A DNA stretch of 64,000 bases from Clostridioides mangenotii TR (lineage in GTDB: Bacteria > Bacillota > Clostridia > Peptostreptococcales > Peptostreptococcaceae). The stretch lies in contig NZ_AXUS01000002.1 in NCBI RefSeq assembly GCF_000498755.1, positions 1 to 64,000 on the forward strand, given 5' to 3'. A program made the translations under genes and the position numbers. Positions 17,156 through 26,264 of the stretch are shown here, in pieces (within the stretch, counting starts at the first letter, position 1; each line of letters begins with the position of its first letter). The notes under the pieces are model-generated. The model was not told the origin of the DNA and did no database searches. It worked only from the letters and a program-made list of their open reading frames with translations.

Positions 17156-17997
17156 CTATTTAAACAAATTTACATACTCTTTTTTTACGATCGGCATTAA
17201 TATATCGCTATTTATAGTAAACTCAGGTATTCCTGCAGCGTATGGAGCTATATCGTATAAATCGAAATACAGCACTATGTTATTATCATAAAAATAGTAT
17301 TTTTGATTATCTTTTATAGTATTAAACTGATAAATTCCTACGTTTTCTTTATTCTCACTCTCTAAAGATTTTATTTGAGATTTTATTTCGTTATTTATTA
17401 TGTCTTTATAATTACTTTGCTCTAAAAATAAATCCGACAGCTCTAAAAATTTCCCACTTCTAATATCTATATTATATGCAATATCATCATAAAATCCATG
17501 AGCTCCTCCACTGTAATTATAATACCTCATCTTTAAGCTCAAAATAGAATCTGTATTTTTTTCTACTTCATAATCCGTATTCGCTTCAAATTTTACACCA
17601 TCTAAATTATTATTTACAAAATTATCTTTTGCTTCTTTATAATTTTTTTCAAAAAATAAATTTACATCGCCCTTAATTTTATCATTTATAGTTTTTTCAA
17701 TTTTTTTATTTTCATTTAAAATATTTGGTATATTTAACACACTGTTGATATATTTATCAGTTTTATCTATTCTCTCATTGTTTACTATACTCTTAGAACT
17801 CTTGTTAGCAGAATCTTGCCCTTTATTATTCCCTTTAACAACATAATTTGATTCAATTATATTTCCTTCTATTTTATTTGATTCTAACTTTAGTTGTTTA
17901 TTTGTATAAACAATTACAGTAACTGTAACAATAAAAAATCCAATTAAAAAAATAAATTCATGTAATTTTCTGCCTCTCTTACTTTTTTATAAATCAT
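17156..17997 (-). pseudogene. DUF4163/DUF3298-type membrane-anchored protein, frameshifted near its start
   Basis: The C-terminal 194 aa (from a GTG at 17740) contain a DUF3298 signature (YNYSGGAHGFYDD, IRSGKFLELSDLF). The same frame runs upstream through a polar linker and a membrane segment (LIGFFIVTVTVIVY). A start ATG at 17997 with GGAGG six bases upstream reads MIYKK and then leaves this frame at the T6 run 17983-17988 (A6 in the mRNA). One more A would restore MIYKKSKRGRKLHEFIF. Related domains occur in RsiV-like anti-sigma factors, but no sigma factor adjoins. Confidence 0.75.
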
Positions 17998-18059
17998 ATC
18001 AAACCTCCAAATACAGATAGTATGTACTATATGTTTGAATTATATTTATAAAAAAAAAC

Positions 18060-18240
18060 TAATTCTCTTGATATTGGCGGTATCTAAAACTAAACAAGTG
18101 CATCTAATGTATATGCTGGTTCATGTATTTCAAATTTCAATGTGCTATGTTCTCTACATGGATTACTGTATCCTATATTAATCTAATTTTAGTTTGTTCT
18201 TTTAAATTCTTTATTTTTTCTACAAACCCTCTTACTTTAA
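18060..18240 (-). pseudogene. Unidentified gene remnant
   Basis: On the minus strand short coding-like stretches appear in two frames: FVEKIKNLKEQTKIRLI and then YSNPCREHSTLKFEIHEP, ended by stops. No start or ribosome site is evident and the family is not recognised. It may be the relic of a gene upstream of the DUF3298 gene. Confidence 0.3.
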
Positions 18241-18302
18241 AATCAAAATAAAATTATATGTGTTATAATAACCTCATAATAAAATTTCGAGGAGAGGTTA
18301 TT

Positions 18303-19111
18303 ATGAGTAAATATAAAATTGCAGTTTGTCAGATGAAAACCACAGACAATAAAAAACAAAATATAGAACATGCTATAGACATGGTAAATGTTTCTTCAAA
18401 AAATGGAGCAGAATTAATAATTCTTCCAGAAATGTTTAATTGTCCTTATGAAAATAAGTATTTTCCCAATTTTGCAGAAAAATATCCAGGTGAAACTACT
18501 CAATCTCTTTCAGATGTAGCGAAAAAAACCATATATACATAGTCGCAGGAAGTATACCAGAATTATGTTCAGGCAAAATATACAATACTTGTTATATTTA
18601 TAATAGAAACGGTGAATTAATAGGAAGACACCGAAAAATACATTTATTTGATATTGATATAAAAGATAAAGTCTACTTTAAAGAATCCGATATCCTTTCA
18701 GCTGGAAATAAAGTCACAGTTGTTGACACCGACCTTGGAAAAATAGGTATAGCCATATGCTATGATATTAGATTCCCCGAACTTTCAAGAATGATGGCCC
18801 TAGAGGGAGCTGAGATAATAATCTTGCCAGCTGCATTTAATATGACTACCGGCCCTGCCCATTGGGAGTTATCAGTAAGGATGAGAGCTATAGATAATCA
18901 AGTTTTCTTTGTAGGTGCAGCTCCTGCTAGAAATAATGAGGCTTCTTACACTGCATATGGCAACTCTAGAATCTCGGATCCTTGGGGAGATATTATAGCA
19001 TCGGCTGATGAAAGTGAATGTATCTTATACGCAGATATCGATAGAGCAATGATAGGCAGTATTCGTGAACAACTGCCTTTGCTTAAACATCTAAGAACAG
19101 ATCTTTATTAA
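18303..19111 (+). pseudogene. Carbon-nitrogen hydrolase (nitrilase superfamily), single-base frameshift
   Basis: The reading frame starts at the ATG at 18303 after GGAGAGG and gives the nitrilase Glu motif (ELIILPEMFNCPYENKYF, about residue 40). It stops at 18542. From the A7 run at 18522-18528, a frame shifted by one base continues with [12 protein letters not shown], then [13 protein letters not shown] (catalytic Lys region), [16 protein letters not shown] (catalytic Cys) and the C-terminus. All three catalytic residues are thus present. One additional A restores a protein of about 270 aa, the normal size for omega-amidase-like enzymes. Confidence 0.85.
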
Positions 19112-19116
19112 AACTA

Positions 19117-19164
19117 AAAGAAACTAGACTTATAAGTAATTTTCAATATTAGCCTAGTTTCTTT
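19117..19164. terminator. Bidirectional terminator between nitrilase and holin-like genes
   Basis: An 11-bp stem AAAGAAACTAG/CTAGTTTCTTT (19117-19127 and 19154-19164) lies between convergent genes and has A- and T-rich flanks. Confidence 0.85.
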
Positions 19165-19171
19165 CTATTTT

Positions 19172-19212
19172 ATGTTTTATTTTTTTATGTTTTATTTTTT
19201 TATCTTTTATTT
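19172..19212. repeat. Short AT-rich tandem repeat
   Basis: The unit TATGTTTTATTTTTT is repeated about twice with a third degenerate copy, next to the end of the holin-like gene. It is a simple-sequence tract with no evident function. Confidence 0.5.
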
Positions 19213-19569
19213 GTTGTTAAATTTTTTATTATTATTTTCATCCTCTACGTATGAATCCTTTGACTCGCGATTTTTCTTTGGGGTTAGTTGTAATATACCA
19301 TTGCAAAATACTATACCCCCAGTCAACAGTATACCTTGGACAAAGGATGTGAATATTGCAAATAAAACTCCTTTCCAATTTGGTATACTAAGCGTAGAAA
19401 ATAGATATAACCCACTGAGCAGAACTGATATAATCAATAAAATTATGTTTACTTTGTTTGGGTTCAGCTTTTCTGCTATTAAAAATTTCCCTAATATATA
19501 AAGTACCGGTAGCAGTACAAGTAATTCACTTCTTACATATTTATTTATTAATGCAATAAAATCAGGCAT
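19207..19569 (-). CDS. Phage-type holin family protein (orphan)
   Basis: This 120-aa membrane protein has about four hydrophobic segments and a charged C-terminal tail. The N-terminus (MPDFIALINKYVRSELLVLL) is typical of clostridial phage holins, which form membrane lesions that release endolysin. No endolysin or phage gene is next to it. The start is placed at 19569 because AAAGGAGGTGAT lies just upstream; an ATG at 19605 lacks a ribosome site. It may be a domesticated relic with a role in secretion or lysis (inference). Confidence 0.65.
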   Translation of the reverse strand: MPDFIALINKYVRSELLVLLPVLYILGKFLIAEKLNPNKVNIILLIISVLLSGLYLFSTLSIPNWKGVLFAIFTSFVQGILLTGGIVFCNGILQLTPKKNRESKDSYVEDENNNKKFNNK

Positions 19570-19656
19570 AAAAAAATCACCTCCTTTAAATACACATGAA
19601 TTCATAGTATATTTTATTCAAAGTGAAGTGACTTTGTTCTTTATTTAAGATCTATT

Positions 19657-20619
19657 TTATATCTTCGTAAGTATAAATTGACAGTTTCCTTCTATATTTA
19701 TATCACCAGTATTAGCAGGTATAAAAAGGCTATCCCCTTTTGTAAAATCTATTGAGATATTATCATTTACAACTCTTCCACCGCCTTCAAGTATAATAAC
19801 AGAATTAAAACTATCTTTGTCTACATTTATCAGACACTCTGTTAAAACGTCATACTTGAACACTGTAAAGTATTTACATGAAGATAATCTCCTCTTTGTA
19901 TAGTTTTCAAACTTCTCAAATTTATCTACAATATTAATATGTTCATCAGTTTCTTCTAACTTTACTACATCAATAGCCTTATCTATATGTAGCTCTCTGG
20001 TATTTCCATTTCTGTCTACTCTTCCAAAATCGTATATTCTATAAGTTTTGTTTGAATTTTGTTGTATCTCACAGATTACGATTCCTGAACCTATAGCGTG
20101 TATAGTACCCGCTTCAATAAAGAATACATCGCCCTTTTTTACAGATATCTTATTTAAGACTTCCAAAACAGTATTGTTTTCTATTCTCTGCTTAAATTCG
20201 TCTTTAGATATATCTCTGTTTACCCCATAGTATAAAAATGAATCCTCTTCACAATCCATAACATACCATAGTTCAGTTTTACCGTGCTCTTTCTCTACTC
20301 TCAGTGCATATTCATCATCGGGATGAACTTGTACAGATAGAGAAGTCTTTGCATCTATAAATTTGATTAAAACAGGAAAGTCGTCAAATTGATCACAATT
20401 TGTACCTAAGCTTTCTCTACCTATTTTATACAAATAGTCACCAAACTTAAGTCCTTCGTAAGTCCCACTTGCCACTATACTCTGCCCATCTTTGTGATTT
20501 GATAACTCCCAACTCTCAGCGACTTTATCTAAATTCACTTTTTTATTGTATAATTCTTTAAGTTTAGTTCCTCCCCATAGATAGTTCTGAAAGGCAGGTT
20601 TTAACTTTACTATCTCCAT
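19657..20619 (-). CDS. manA: Mannose-6-phosphate isomerase, class I
   Basis: A 320-aa Zn-dependent cupin enzyme that interconverts mannose-6-phosphate and fructose-6-phosphate. Motifs are the N-terminal PAFQNYLWGGTKLKELY, the Zn site SVQVHPDDEYA (about residue 95), the Glu in KTELWYVMD and FIEAGTIHAIGSGIVICEIQ (about 165-185). The compact length is that of the Bacillus-type enzyme. A GGAGG lies about ten bases before the ATG. Confidence 0.95.
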   Translation of the reverse strand: MEIVKLKPAFQNYLWGGTKLKELYNKKVNLDKVAESWELSNHKDGQSIVASGTYEGLKFGDYLYKIGRESLGTNCDQFDDFPVLIKFIDAKTSLSVQVHPDDEYALRVEKEHGKTELWYVMDCEEDSFLYYGVNRDISKDEFKQRIENNTVLEVLNKISVKKGDVFFIEAGTIHAIGSGIVICEIQQNSNKTYRIYDFGRVDRNGNTRELHIDKAIDVVKLEETDEHINIVDKFEKFENYTKRRLSSCKYFTVFKYDVLTECLINVDKDSFNSVIILEGGGRVVNDNISIDFTKGDSLFIPANTGDINIEGNCQFILTKI

Positions 20620-20654
20620 TATAAAATGTCCTCCACATCTGTTTACTAACTTGT

Positions 20655-21866
20655 TTATCTAAAATAAGATCTATACTGTATTTTAAGCTCGCTCTTTGGA
20701 AATAAAGTTTCGTATAGATTTATGAAATAATCATCAGTCATACTCGCAATATAATCTACAACTACTTCATCAGGTTTTATTTTTAAGTCACCTGTTAAAC
20801 TGTCTTTATAAAAACCTTTTAACTTAGGATGGTTTACATGATGTCTGTATAAATAAGAATTGTAATCCTTACTTACTATATCTTCTATAAATCTATCATA
20901 CAAGTCAAACAACATATGCCTTATAGTTTCATTATAAACGTCATCAATTTTAGGGTTTCTATATATTACTTTATTATTCTCATTTCTTAAAGCTAAAAAA
21001 TCACTGTATACTTTATCATCAATCTTTAAATAATTTTTTCCAAAGCTATTTTTCACTATATTAGATACCATCTTTTTTATAATCTCTCTATTATCTTTGC
21101 CGAGTATTCCGCTGTGATCAAAGTCCTCATCTGTTCTAAGCTTTGCTCTTATGGCATCCTGTCTATCTCTACCTACATAAGCTACCATATCGCTGATCCT
21201 AACCACACAACCTTCAAGTGTAGCAGGTCTCATTTTGTTTACAGCATTTTTATCTAAATAACACATCTCTATTCTTCTATCTAATTCTTCAAAATTATAT
21301 ACCATTGATGGTTCGAAATGTGAAAAATCTTTATCTCCATTGTGACATAAGATTCCATCAAGTGTCTGAAGTGTCAAATTGCTATTTGTTATATGCTGTA
21401 ATACTCTAACACTATGCACATTATGCGTAAAGTATCTGCCAGTATTTTTAAAGAATTTTTCATTTAAAAACTCTTCTCCTTTATGTCCAAAAGGCGTGTG
21501 GCCTATATCGTGACCAAGTGATATAGCTTCTATCAAATCTATATTTAAATTGAGCGCTTGACCAATTGTTCTCGCAATTCTAGACACAAGCTGGACATGT
21601 AGACTTCTTCGAGTTATGTCGTCATTTAAATAAAATGAAAATACTTGTGTTTTATCAGAGTATCTATTATAAAATAAATTATGAAGTATCTTATCAGTGT
21701 CAATTACAAAACTCGATCTGATTAAATCAGACTTGCTTCTCATCTTGTCAATTCTAAATGCTTCACTATCCTTTGTTGCAAATTTATTTAAATTTTCATT
21801 TTTCTTTTCAATTTGTTGTTTAAGTAATTCTTGTTGAGATGGATCCAATTGAAAATAATTTTCCAT
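20655..21866 (-). CDS. HD-domain dNTP triphosphohydrolase (dGTPase-like)
   Basis: This 403-aa HD-superfamily protein resembles deoxyguanosine triphosphate triphosphohydrolases. Metal ligands are visible in RRSLHVQLVSRIARTIG (His), the core LGHDIGHTPFGHKGE (HD pair, about residue 115) and the distal Asp in VRISDMVAYVGRD. Family members hydrolyse dNTPs to deoxynucleosides and triphosphate. Substrate preference cannot be predicted. GGGAG precedes the ATG. Confidence 0.88.
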   Translation of the reverse strand: MENYFQLDPSQQELLKQQIEKKNENLNKFATKDSEAFRIDKMRSKSDLIRSSFVIDTDKILHNLFYNRYSDKTQVFSFYLNDDITRRSLHVQLVSRIARTIGQALNLNIDLIEAISLGHDIGHTPFGHKGEEFLNEKFFKNTGRYFTHNVHSVRVLQHITNSNLTLQTLDGILCHNGDKDFSHFEPSMVYNFEELDRRIEMCYLDKNAVNKMRPATLEGCVVRISDMVAYVGRDRQDAIRAKLRTDEDFDHSGILGKDNREIIKKMVSNIVKNSFGKNYLKIDDKVYSDFLALRNENNKVIYRNPKIDDVYNETIRHMLFDLYDRFIEDIVSKDYNSYLYRHHVNHPKLKGFYKDSLTGDLKIKPDEVVVDYIASMTDDYFINLYETLFPKSELKIQYRSYFR

Positions 21867-22051
21867 ATTATCACAACTCCCAGTGTTTATTATAAACTTA
21901 TTCTCATTTAATTAATATAAAAATTACTTATTTTCTATGCAAATTTTTTTGTATTATATTATTATAACATATGAAAGAGAGCGAATCTAATTTAAATCCA
22001 CTCTCTTTTATATTAATAATAAATCATTTTATTTTATTGTGTTATTTTAAG

Positions 22052-22642
22052 CTACTTTTTAAAGTTTTCTATAATAAGTGGCTGTATCTGAGTCTTGTCA
22101 AATGCTAGTTCTATAGTCTCTACAAGCTTATCTAAGTTTGCAGTCATACTACTAGGCTTCGAAACTGGGTTATCTTGACCAAACGGAACAAAATAAATAT
22201 GCTCTGTATTTATAAGCTTCATTATATTTATCCCATTCATCCCAAGAGCATCGTTAGTACATGGCGCTATAACGAGAGAATTCTTATTTCTAAGTGTTGC
22301 TTTTGCCGCCATTAAAACTGCTGTGTCCGTTATTCCATAAGCAAGCTTTGCCATAGAGTTACCCGTCATCGGAGCTACTACCATCATATCAAGAGGCATT
22401 ATAGGTCCAAAAATCTCAGCCTCATCTATAGAATATATAACATCATTTCCTGTTATACTTTTCAACTCTCCCAAAAATTCATCTCTATCGTGAAATCTAG
22501 AACTGCTATTGTAAACAATATCTGTAACTATTGGATATACTTTCGCATTTAGTTCTACTAGTGTTCTCATAGGTTCTAAAATTTCTTTTATTGTACAAAA
22601 TGATCCTGTTATACCAAACCCTATTTTTTTTCCTGTAAGCAT
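22052..22642 (-). CDS. dpaB: Dipicolinate synthase subunit B
   Basis: This 196-aa flavoprotein-like subunit (SpoVFB) works with DpaA to make dipicolinic acid, the spore-core chelator. The N-terminal KIGFGITGSFCTIKE is a flavin-binding-like loop. VVAPMTGNSMAKLAYGITD and VIAPCTNDALGMNG are conserved in DpaB. The gene overlaps the end of dpaA by 22 bases, so the two are translationally coupled. Expression should be in the mother cell late in sporulation. Confidence 0.95.
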   Translation of the reverse strand: MLTGKKIGFGITGSFCTIKEILEPMRTLVELNAKVYPIVTDIVYNSSSRFHDRDEFLGELKSITGNDVIYSIDEAEIFGPIMPLDMMVVAPMTGNSMAKLAYGITDTAVLMAAKATLRNKNSLVIAPCTNDALGMNGINIMKLINTEHIYFVPFGQDNPVSKPSSMTANLDKLVETIELAFDKTQIQPLIIENFKK

Positions 22643-23412
22643 GACTTCACCTTCCTATAAATATTTTTAGCAAGTATATCTCCCGCAAACTTAACTGCAC
22701 ATTTACTTGGAATACTTGATAGTATTACAAAGTTTTCATTTATACTCTCTACAAACTCCACATCAAATCCATGAGGCTTAGAAGATATATCTATTATTAG
22801 AGATTCTTTGAACTTTTCTATATGATCTCTTTCTAACACCTTATTTGGTACAGTATTTACAATTACATCAAAGGAATGATTGTAGATATCTTCAATATAT
22901 ACTGGTTTTACTCCATTTCCTATAGCCCTAGCTTCTTTAATCTCATTCCTAACTAAAGCATATACATTGGCATTCAATCCGCTTAATCTTTTACACAAGT
23001 CTTGACCACATCCCCCATAGCCAATAACCAGTATTTTGCTGTCAAATACTGGCATCTTGGTATTTTGAATAATATGTGAGATTACTCCTTCTGATGTAGG
23101 AATCGCATTCATAAGGGATACACTCTTATCTTCCATCAAAGGCAAATAATCTAAATTGTAAATCTCGCTCATTTTATCCAAAAATTTATTTCTAACTCCT
23201 GAAAATAACAGTGTATTTTTGCTCAGTGATTCAAAGAATCTGTTGTTGTACTTTTCACTATTAATATCTTCTTTAAATGGAAATAATATGAAATCTAGAT
23301 CTTGAATATTCTCAGCACCAGCATCAATTATTACTTCGTGTTCTTTTAAAAATGAACTCACATAATCATATCTATCATCATCTTTAATAATCAGCCCTCT
23401 CAGATTGAACAC
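22621..23412 (-). CDS. dpaA: Dipicolinate synthase subunit A
   Basis: This 263-aa subunit (SpoVFA) has a Rossmann nucleotide-binding domain in its C-terminal half (ILVIGYGGCGQDLCKRL, about residues 125-141) and the conserved LSSIPSKCAVKFAGDIL end. It catalyses the NAD(P)-dependent step of dipicolinate formation. The GGGAGGTG ribosome site overlaps the first GTG (23412), so the true start may be a few codons in, such as a CTG at 23403. The start is therefore unusual. Confidence 0.93.
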   Translation of the reverse strand: MFNLRGLIIKDDDRYDYVSSFLKEHEVIIDAGAENIQDLDFILFPFKEDINSEKYNNRFFESLSKNTLLFSGVRNKFLDKMSEIYNLDYLPLMEDKSVSLMNAIPTSEGVISHIIQNTKMPVFDSKILVIGYGGCGQDLCKRLSGLNANVYALVRNEIKEARAIGNGVKPVYIEDIYNHSFDVIVNTVPNKVLERDHIEKFKESLIIDISSKPHGFDVEFVESINENFVILSSIPSKCAVKFAGDILAKNIYRKVKSCLQEKK

Positions 23413-23436
23413 CTCCCACTTTCTTAAGTATAATTT

Positions 23437-23463
23437 TATTTTATGCTTCTTAGACCTTTGTGT
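23437..23463 (-). promoter_or_regulatory. Sigma-K-like promoter of dpaAB
   Basis: On the minus strand an AC element near 23460-23463 is followed, 14 bases on, by CATAAAATA (23437-23445). This matches the mother-cell sigma-K pattern (AC, about 14-16 bases, CATAnnnTA). It lies 25-50 bases upstream of dpaA, whose homologues are sigma-K dependent. Confidence 0.55.
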
Positions 23464-23537
23464 GATTAAACAAAATTGTGAATTAATAAAATAATATGTA
23501 TGCTATAATGTGTTTATTATATTTTCGAGGTGATAAG

Positions 23538-24443
23538 ATGCAAATAAGCCGATTGTTTCAAATTGTGTACATACTATTAGACAGAAAGACCATCACTGCA
23601 AAAGAACTAGCTGATCGTTTTGAAGTGTCTGTTAGAACTATATATAGAGATATAAATACTCTCGGTACTGCTGGTATTCCTATATATACTAGCCAAGGTA
23701 GAGGTGGAGGAATTAGCATTTTAGACGACTATGTACTCAATAAATCTCTACTCTCAGATGATGAGCAAAAAGAAATCTTGATAGGACTACAGAGCCTTAA
23801 AGCTACTAACTATCCAGATATAAAAACACTTGATAAAAAACTTTGGGCCTTGTTTAGTAAAAATAAACAAAGCTGGATTGAGATAGATTTTTCTTATTGG
23901 GGAGGCGGAAATGATGAAAAAGATAAATTTCAAATATTAAAGAACTCAGTGTTAAACAAAAACACTGTAGAGTTTAGCTACTCCAACGCAAACGGAGATC
24001 AAACTATTCGTCAAATAGAACCTTTAAAGCTTATATTTAAGAACAAGTACTGGTATGTGTGTGGATTTTGCCTACTAAAAAATCAGTTTAGAATATTTAA
24101 AATTTCTAGGATATCAAATTTAAATTATACAGAAATATTCTTTGATAGGGATTTACCAGATGACTTAGATCTAATCAAAGAAAAATCTGTGGGCTATAAA
24201 GCCTCAAATATAGTACTAAAATTCTCAAATCACATATCTTACAGGGTCTACGATGAGTTTAATATAAATAACATAGAAAAAGATGCTGATGGAAATCTTA
24301 TAGTATCACTATCATACCCAGAAGATGAATGGCTTTATGGATATATACTGTCCTTTGGTTTTTATGTAGAGGTCATTGAGCCACAAGGGTTGAGAGGTAT
24401 TATTTCAGATAAGATATCTAAAATGTCGAATATATATAATTAA
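23538..24443 (+). CDS. HTH/WYL-domain transcriptional regulator (YafY type)
   Basis: This 301-aa protein has an N-terminal winged helix (AKELADRFEVSVRTIYRDIN, about 20-40) with the wing TSQGRGGGISIL, and a C-terminal WYL domain (KLIFKNKYWYVCGFCLLKNQFRIFKISRI, about 180-205). WYL domains sense ligands such as nucleotides or metabolites. The start is the ATG at 23538 with GAGGTGAT upstream. It is divergent from dpaAB and could regulate neighbours; the target is unknown. Confidence 0.9.
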   Translation: MQISRLFQIVYILLDRKTITAKELADRFEVSVRTIYRDINTLGTAGIPIYTSQGRGGGISILDDYVLNKSLLSDDEQKEILIGLQSLKATNYPDIKTLDKKLWALFSKNKQSWIEIDFSYWGGGNDEKDKFQILKNSVLNKNTVEFSYSNANGDQTIRQIEPLKLIFKNKYWYVCGFCLLKNQFRIFKISRISNLNYTEIFFDRDLPDDLDLIKEKSVGYKASNIVLKFSNHISYRVYDEFNINNIEKDADGNLIVSLSYPEDEWLYGYILSFGFYVEVIEPQGLRGIISDKISKMSNIYN

Positions 24444-24508
24444 TGTAATAGATAATATGATTTATTATCAATAGCTCTGATTCAAAATCATACTTTTTCA
24501 AACAAATT

Positions 24509-24555
24509 TAAAAGACGCTCTACAGTTATAATGATCACAGTTTGAGCGCCTCTTA
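24509..24555. terminator. Bidirectional terminator between the WYL regulator and the DUF1905 gene
   Basis: A long imperfect stem pairs AAAAGACGCTCTACAGTTAT (24510-24529) with TCACAGTTTGAGCGCCTCTT (24535-24554) between convergent genes. Confidence 0.8.
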
Positions 24556-24610
24556 AATATTTTATTTTTTAATCCCATTTTTAAGTCTTTTTTTATTCTA
24601 CTTATTAATT

Positions 24611-24883
24611 CTATTTTTTAATTCTTTCTTTTAATGTAACTTTAATTGTATCTCCGGGTTGCTTACCTATCTTCTCCCTTATATCTTTTCTGATGCCGAT
24701 TATATGGCATGGCGTTTTCATTCTGACTAAACTACCATCATAAGGTTCTCCGTCAAAAGTCGCGTGAACAGGGACTCTTCCCTTTCCAAATTCTTTTTTT
24801 ACATCGAAAGGTATTTCTATATAGGCACCATTTATATCTGGAACCTTTTTTATAACTGCTTCAAATTTATATATTTTATCCAT
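24611..24883 (-). CDS. DUF1905 domain protein
   Basis: This 90-aa beta-rich protein is of the DUF1905 family, with the conserved core [39 protein letters not shown] and [11 protein letters not shown]. The fold resembles small OB/beta-barrel domains. Some homologues are fused to YdeI-type domains, but this one stands alone. The function is unknown. It probably forms an operon with the upstream membrane protein gene, 18 bases away. Confidence 0.85.
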   Translation of the reverse strand: MDKIYKFEAVIKKVPDINGAYIEIPFDVKKEFGKGRVPVHATFDGEPYDGSLVRMKTPCHIIGIRKDIREKIGKQPGDTIKVTLKERIKK

Positions 24884-24901
24884 TTTGACTCCACGATTTA
24901 A

Positions 24902-25255
24902 TTATAGTTTATTTTCCTTTATTCTATCTTTCGTCCTTTTAATAAAACTCCCCGACATAATACCTAAAAAGTTAAATATAAAGTAAAGTACCCCATAGTA
25001 CGCAGCTGAACTATTGTAGTATATAAATATTGTCGGAAAAAATAGTATTGCTAAAACTAGTAGATATATCAAGCTAAAACCATTTCTATATCCAAAAACC
25101 ATGCTTATTATAATACATACAATTGGATTCACAAGCACTAAAAACGTAAAAAGTAGCTCTTTTGAATAGTTAAATTTTGTTATCAGCGGCAACACATAAA
25201 ACAACACTGCAAATATTATTGCATATATTGTTATATTATTTTTTGCTTTATTCAA
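24902..25255 (-). CDS. Small membrane protein, unknown function
   Basis: This 117-aa hydrophobic protein has about four membrane segments and a basic C-terminus (GSFIKRTKDRIKENK). It starts at a TTG with AAAGGAG upstream. No family was recognised with certainty. It is probably co-transcribed with the DUF1905 gene. Confidence 0.7.
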   Translation of the reverse strand: MNKAKNNITIYAIIFAVLFYVLPLITKFNYSKELLFTFLVLVNPIVCIIISMVFGYRNGFSLIYLLVLAILFFPTIFIYYNSSAAYYGVLYFIFNFLGIMSGSFIKRTKDRIKENKL

Positions 25256-25416
25256 TTTTTACACTCCTTTTAGAGTAATACTCTTATTTTAAGTCTATCC
25301 TAAATTAATATACACCAATTTACGTTATTTGCAAAAAATTGTATATTTTTAGGAATTTTTCTAATTATACTATAGAAATTTCTCTTAATCAACACAATCT
25401 ATATAATTACATCAAT

Positions 25417-25444
25417 TTGATTGAATGTAGATATATAGTATAAT
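25417..25444 (+). promoter_or_regulatory. Sigma-A promoter of the two-component operon
   Basis: TTGATT (25417-25422) and TATAAT (25439-25444) are separated by 16 bases, about 125 bases upstream of the response regulator. The stretch 25256-25568 otherwise holds no gene. Confidence 0.55.
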
Positions 25445-25568
25445 GTATTGGTGTATTAAGAAATAATTAAGATTTTTATAAACTTTAATTAAAACTCTAA
25501 ATCAAAAGTTTTGATATGATTAACTTATAAAATTTCTGAGTTAAAAGAAATTAATATTAGGAGGACTC

Positions 25569-26264
25569 ATGAGCGTTAATATTTTAGTAGTAGACGATGA
25601 AAAAGAAATAGCCGATTTAATTGAATTGTACTTAAAAAATGAAAACTACAATATATATAAATTTTATAGTGCAAAAGAAGCCCTAAACTGCATCCACACT
25701 GTCAACTTAGATTTGGCAGTAATCGATGTCATGATGCCAGAAATAGATGGGTTTGAACTCTGCCAAAAAATCAGGCAAACACATAACTTTCCTGTGATAA
25801 TGCTTACTGCAAAGGTAGAGGATATAGATAAAATAACGGGTCTTACACTTGGTGCAGACGATTATATAACCAAGCCGTTTAATCCATTAGAAGTAGTTGC
25901 ACGTGTTAAAGCTCAACTTAGGAGATTTACTAGATACAACGAAGGATCACAGGTACAAAAAGATGTTATAGATTTTGCTGGACTCGTTATGAATAAAAAT
26001 ACATATAAATGCAGTCTAAACGAAAAAGAATTATCCCTTACCCCTACTGAATTTTCAATCTTGTGGATACTCTCTGAAAATATAGGCAATGTAGTTAGCT
26101 CTGAAGATTTATTTGAAAAAGTATGGGGAGAGAAATATTTCAGCAATAACAATAATACAGTTATGGTTCACATTAGGCATTTACGTGAAAAAATGAACGA
26201 CACCGTGAGTGAACATAAATTTATTAAGACAGTTTGGGGGGTTGGTTATAAAATTGAAAAGTGA
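25569..26264 (+). CDS. OmpR/PhoB-type response regulator (VanR-like)
   Basis: This 231-aa protein has an N-terminal receiver domain with the acidic pair DDE (about 10-12), phospho-acceptor Asp in LAVIDVMMPEIDG (about D53) and Lys in YITKPFNP, plus a C-terminal winged helix (LSLTPTEFSILWILSEN to VWGVGYKIEK). It is phosphorylated by the adjacent kinase. It resembles VanR regulators, but no vanG/vanA ligase genes are present. The downstream D,D-carboxypeptidase is a plausible target. AGGAGGA precedes the ATG. Confidence 0.93.
   Translation: MSVNILVVDDEKEIADLIELYLKNENYNIYKFYSAKEALNCIHTVNLDLAVIDVMMPEIDGFELCQKIRQTHNFPVIMLTAKVEDIDKITGLTLGADDYITKPFNPLEVVARVKAQLRRFTRYNEGSQVQKDVIDFAGLVMNKNTYKCSLNEKELSLTPTEFSILWILSENIGNVVSSEDLFEKVWGEKYFSNNNNTVMVHIRHLREKMNDTVSEHKFIKTVWGVGYKIEK

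Noticed and set aside
19207-19569. Prophage region marked by the holin gene
   Set aside because: No integrase, capsid, tail or lysin gene lies within 10 kb on either side.
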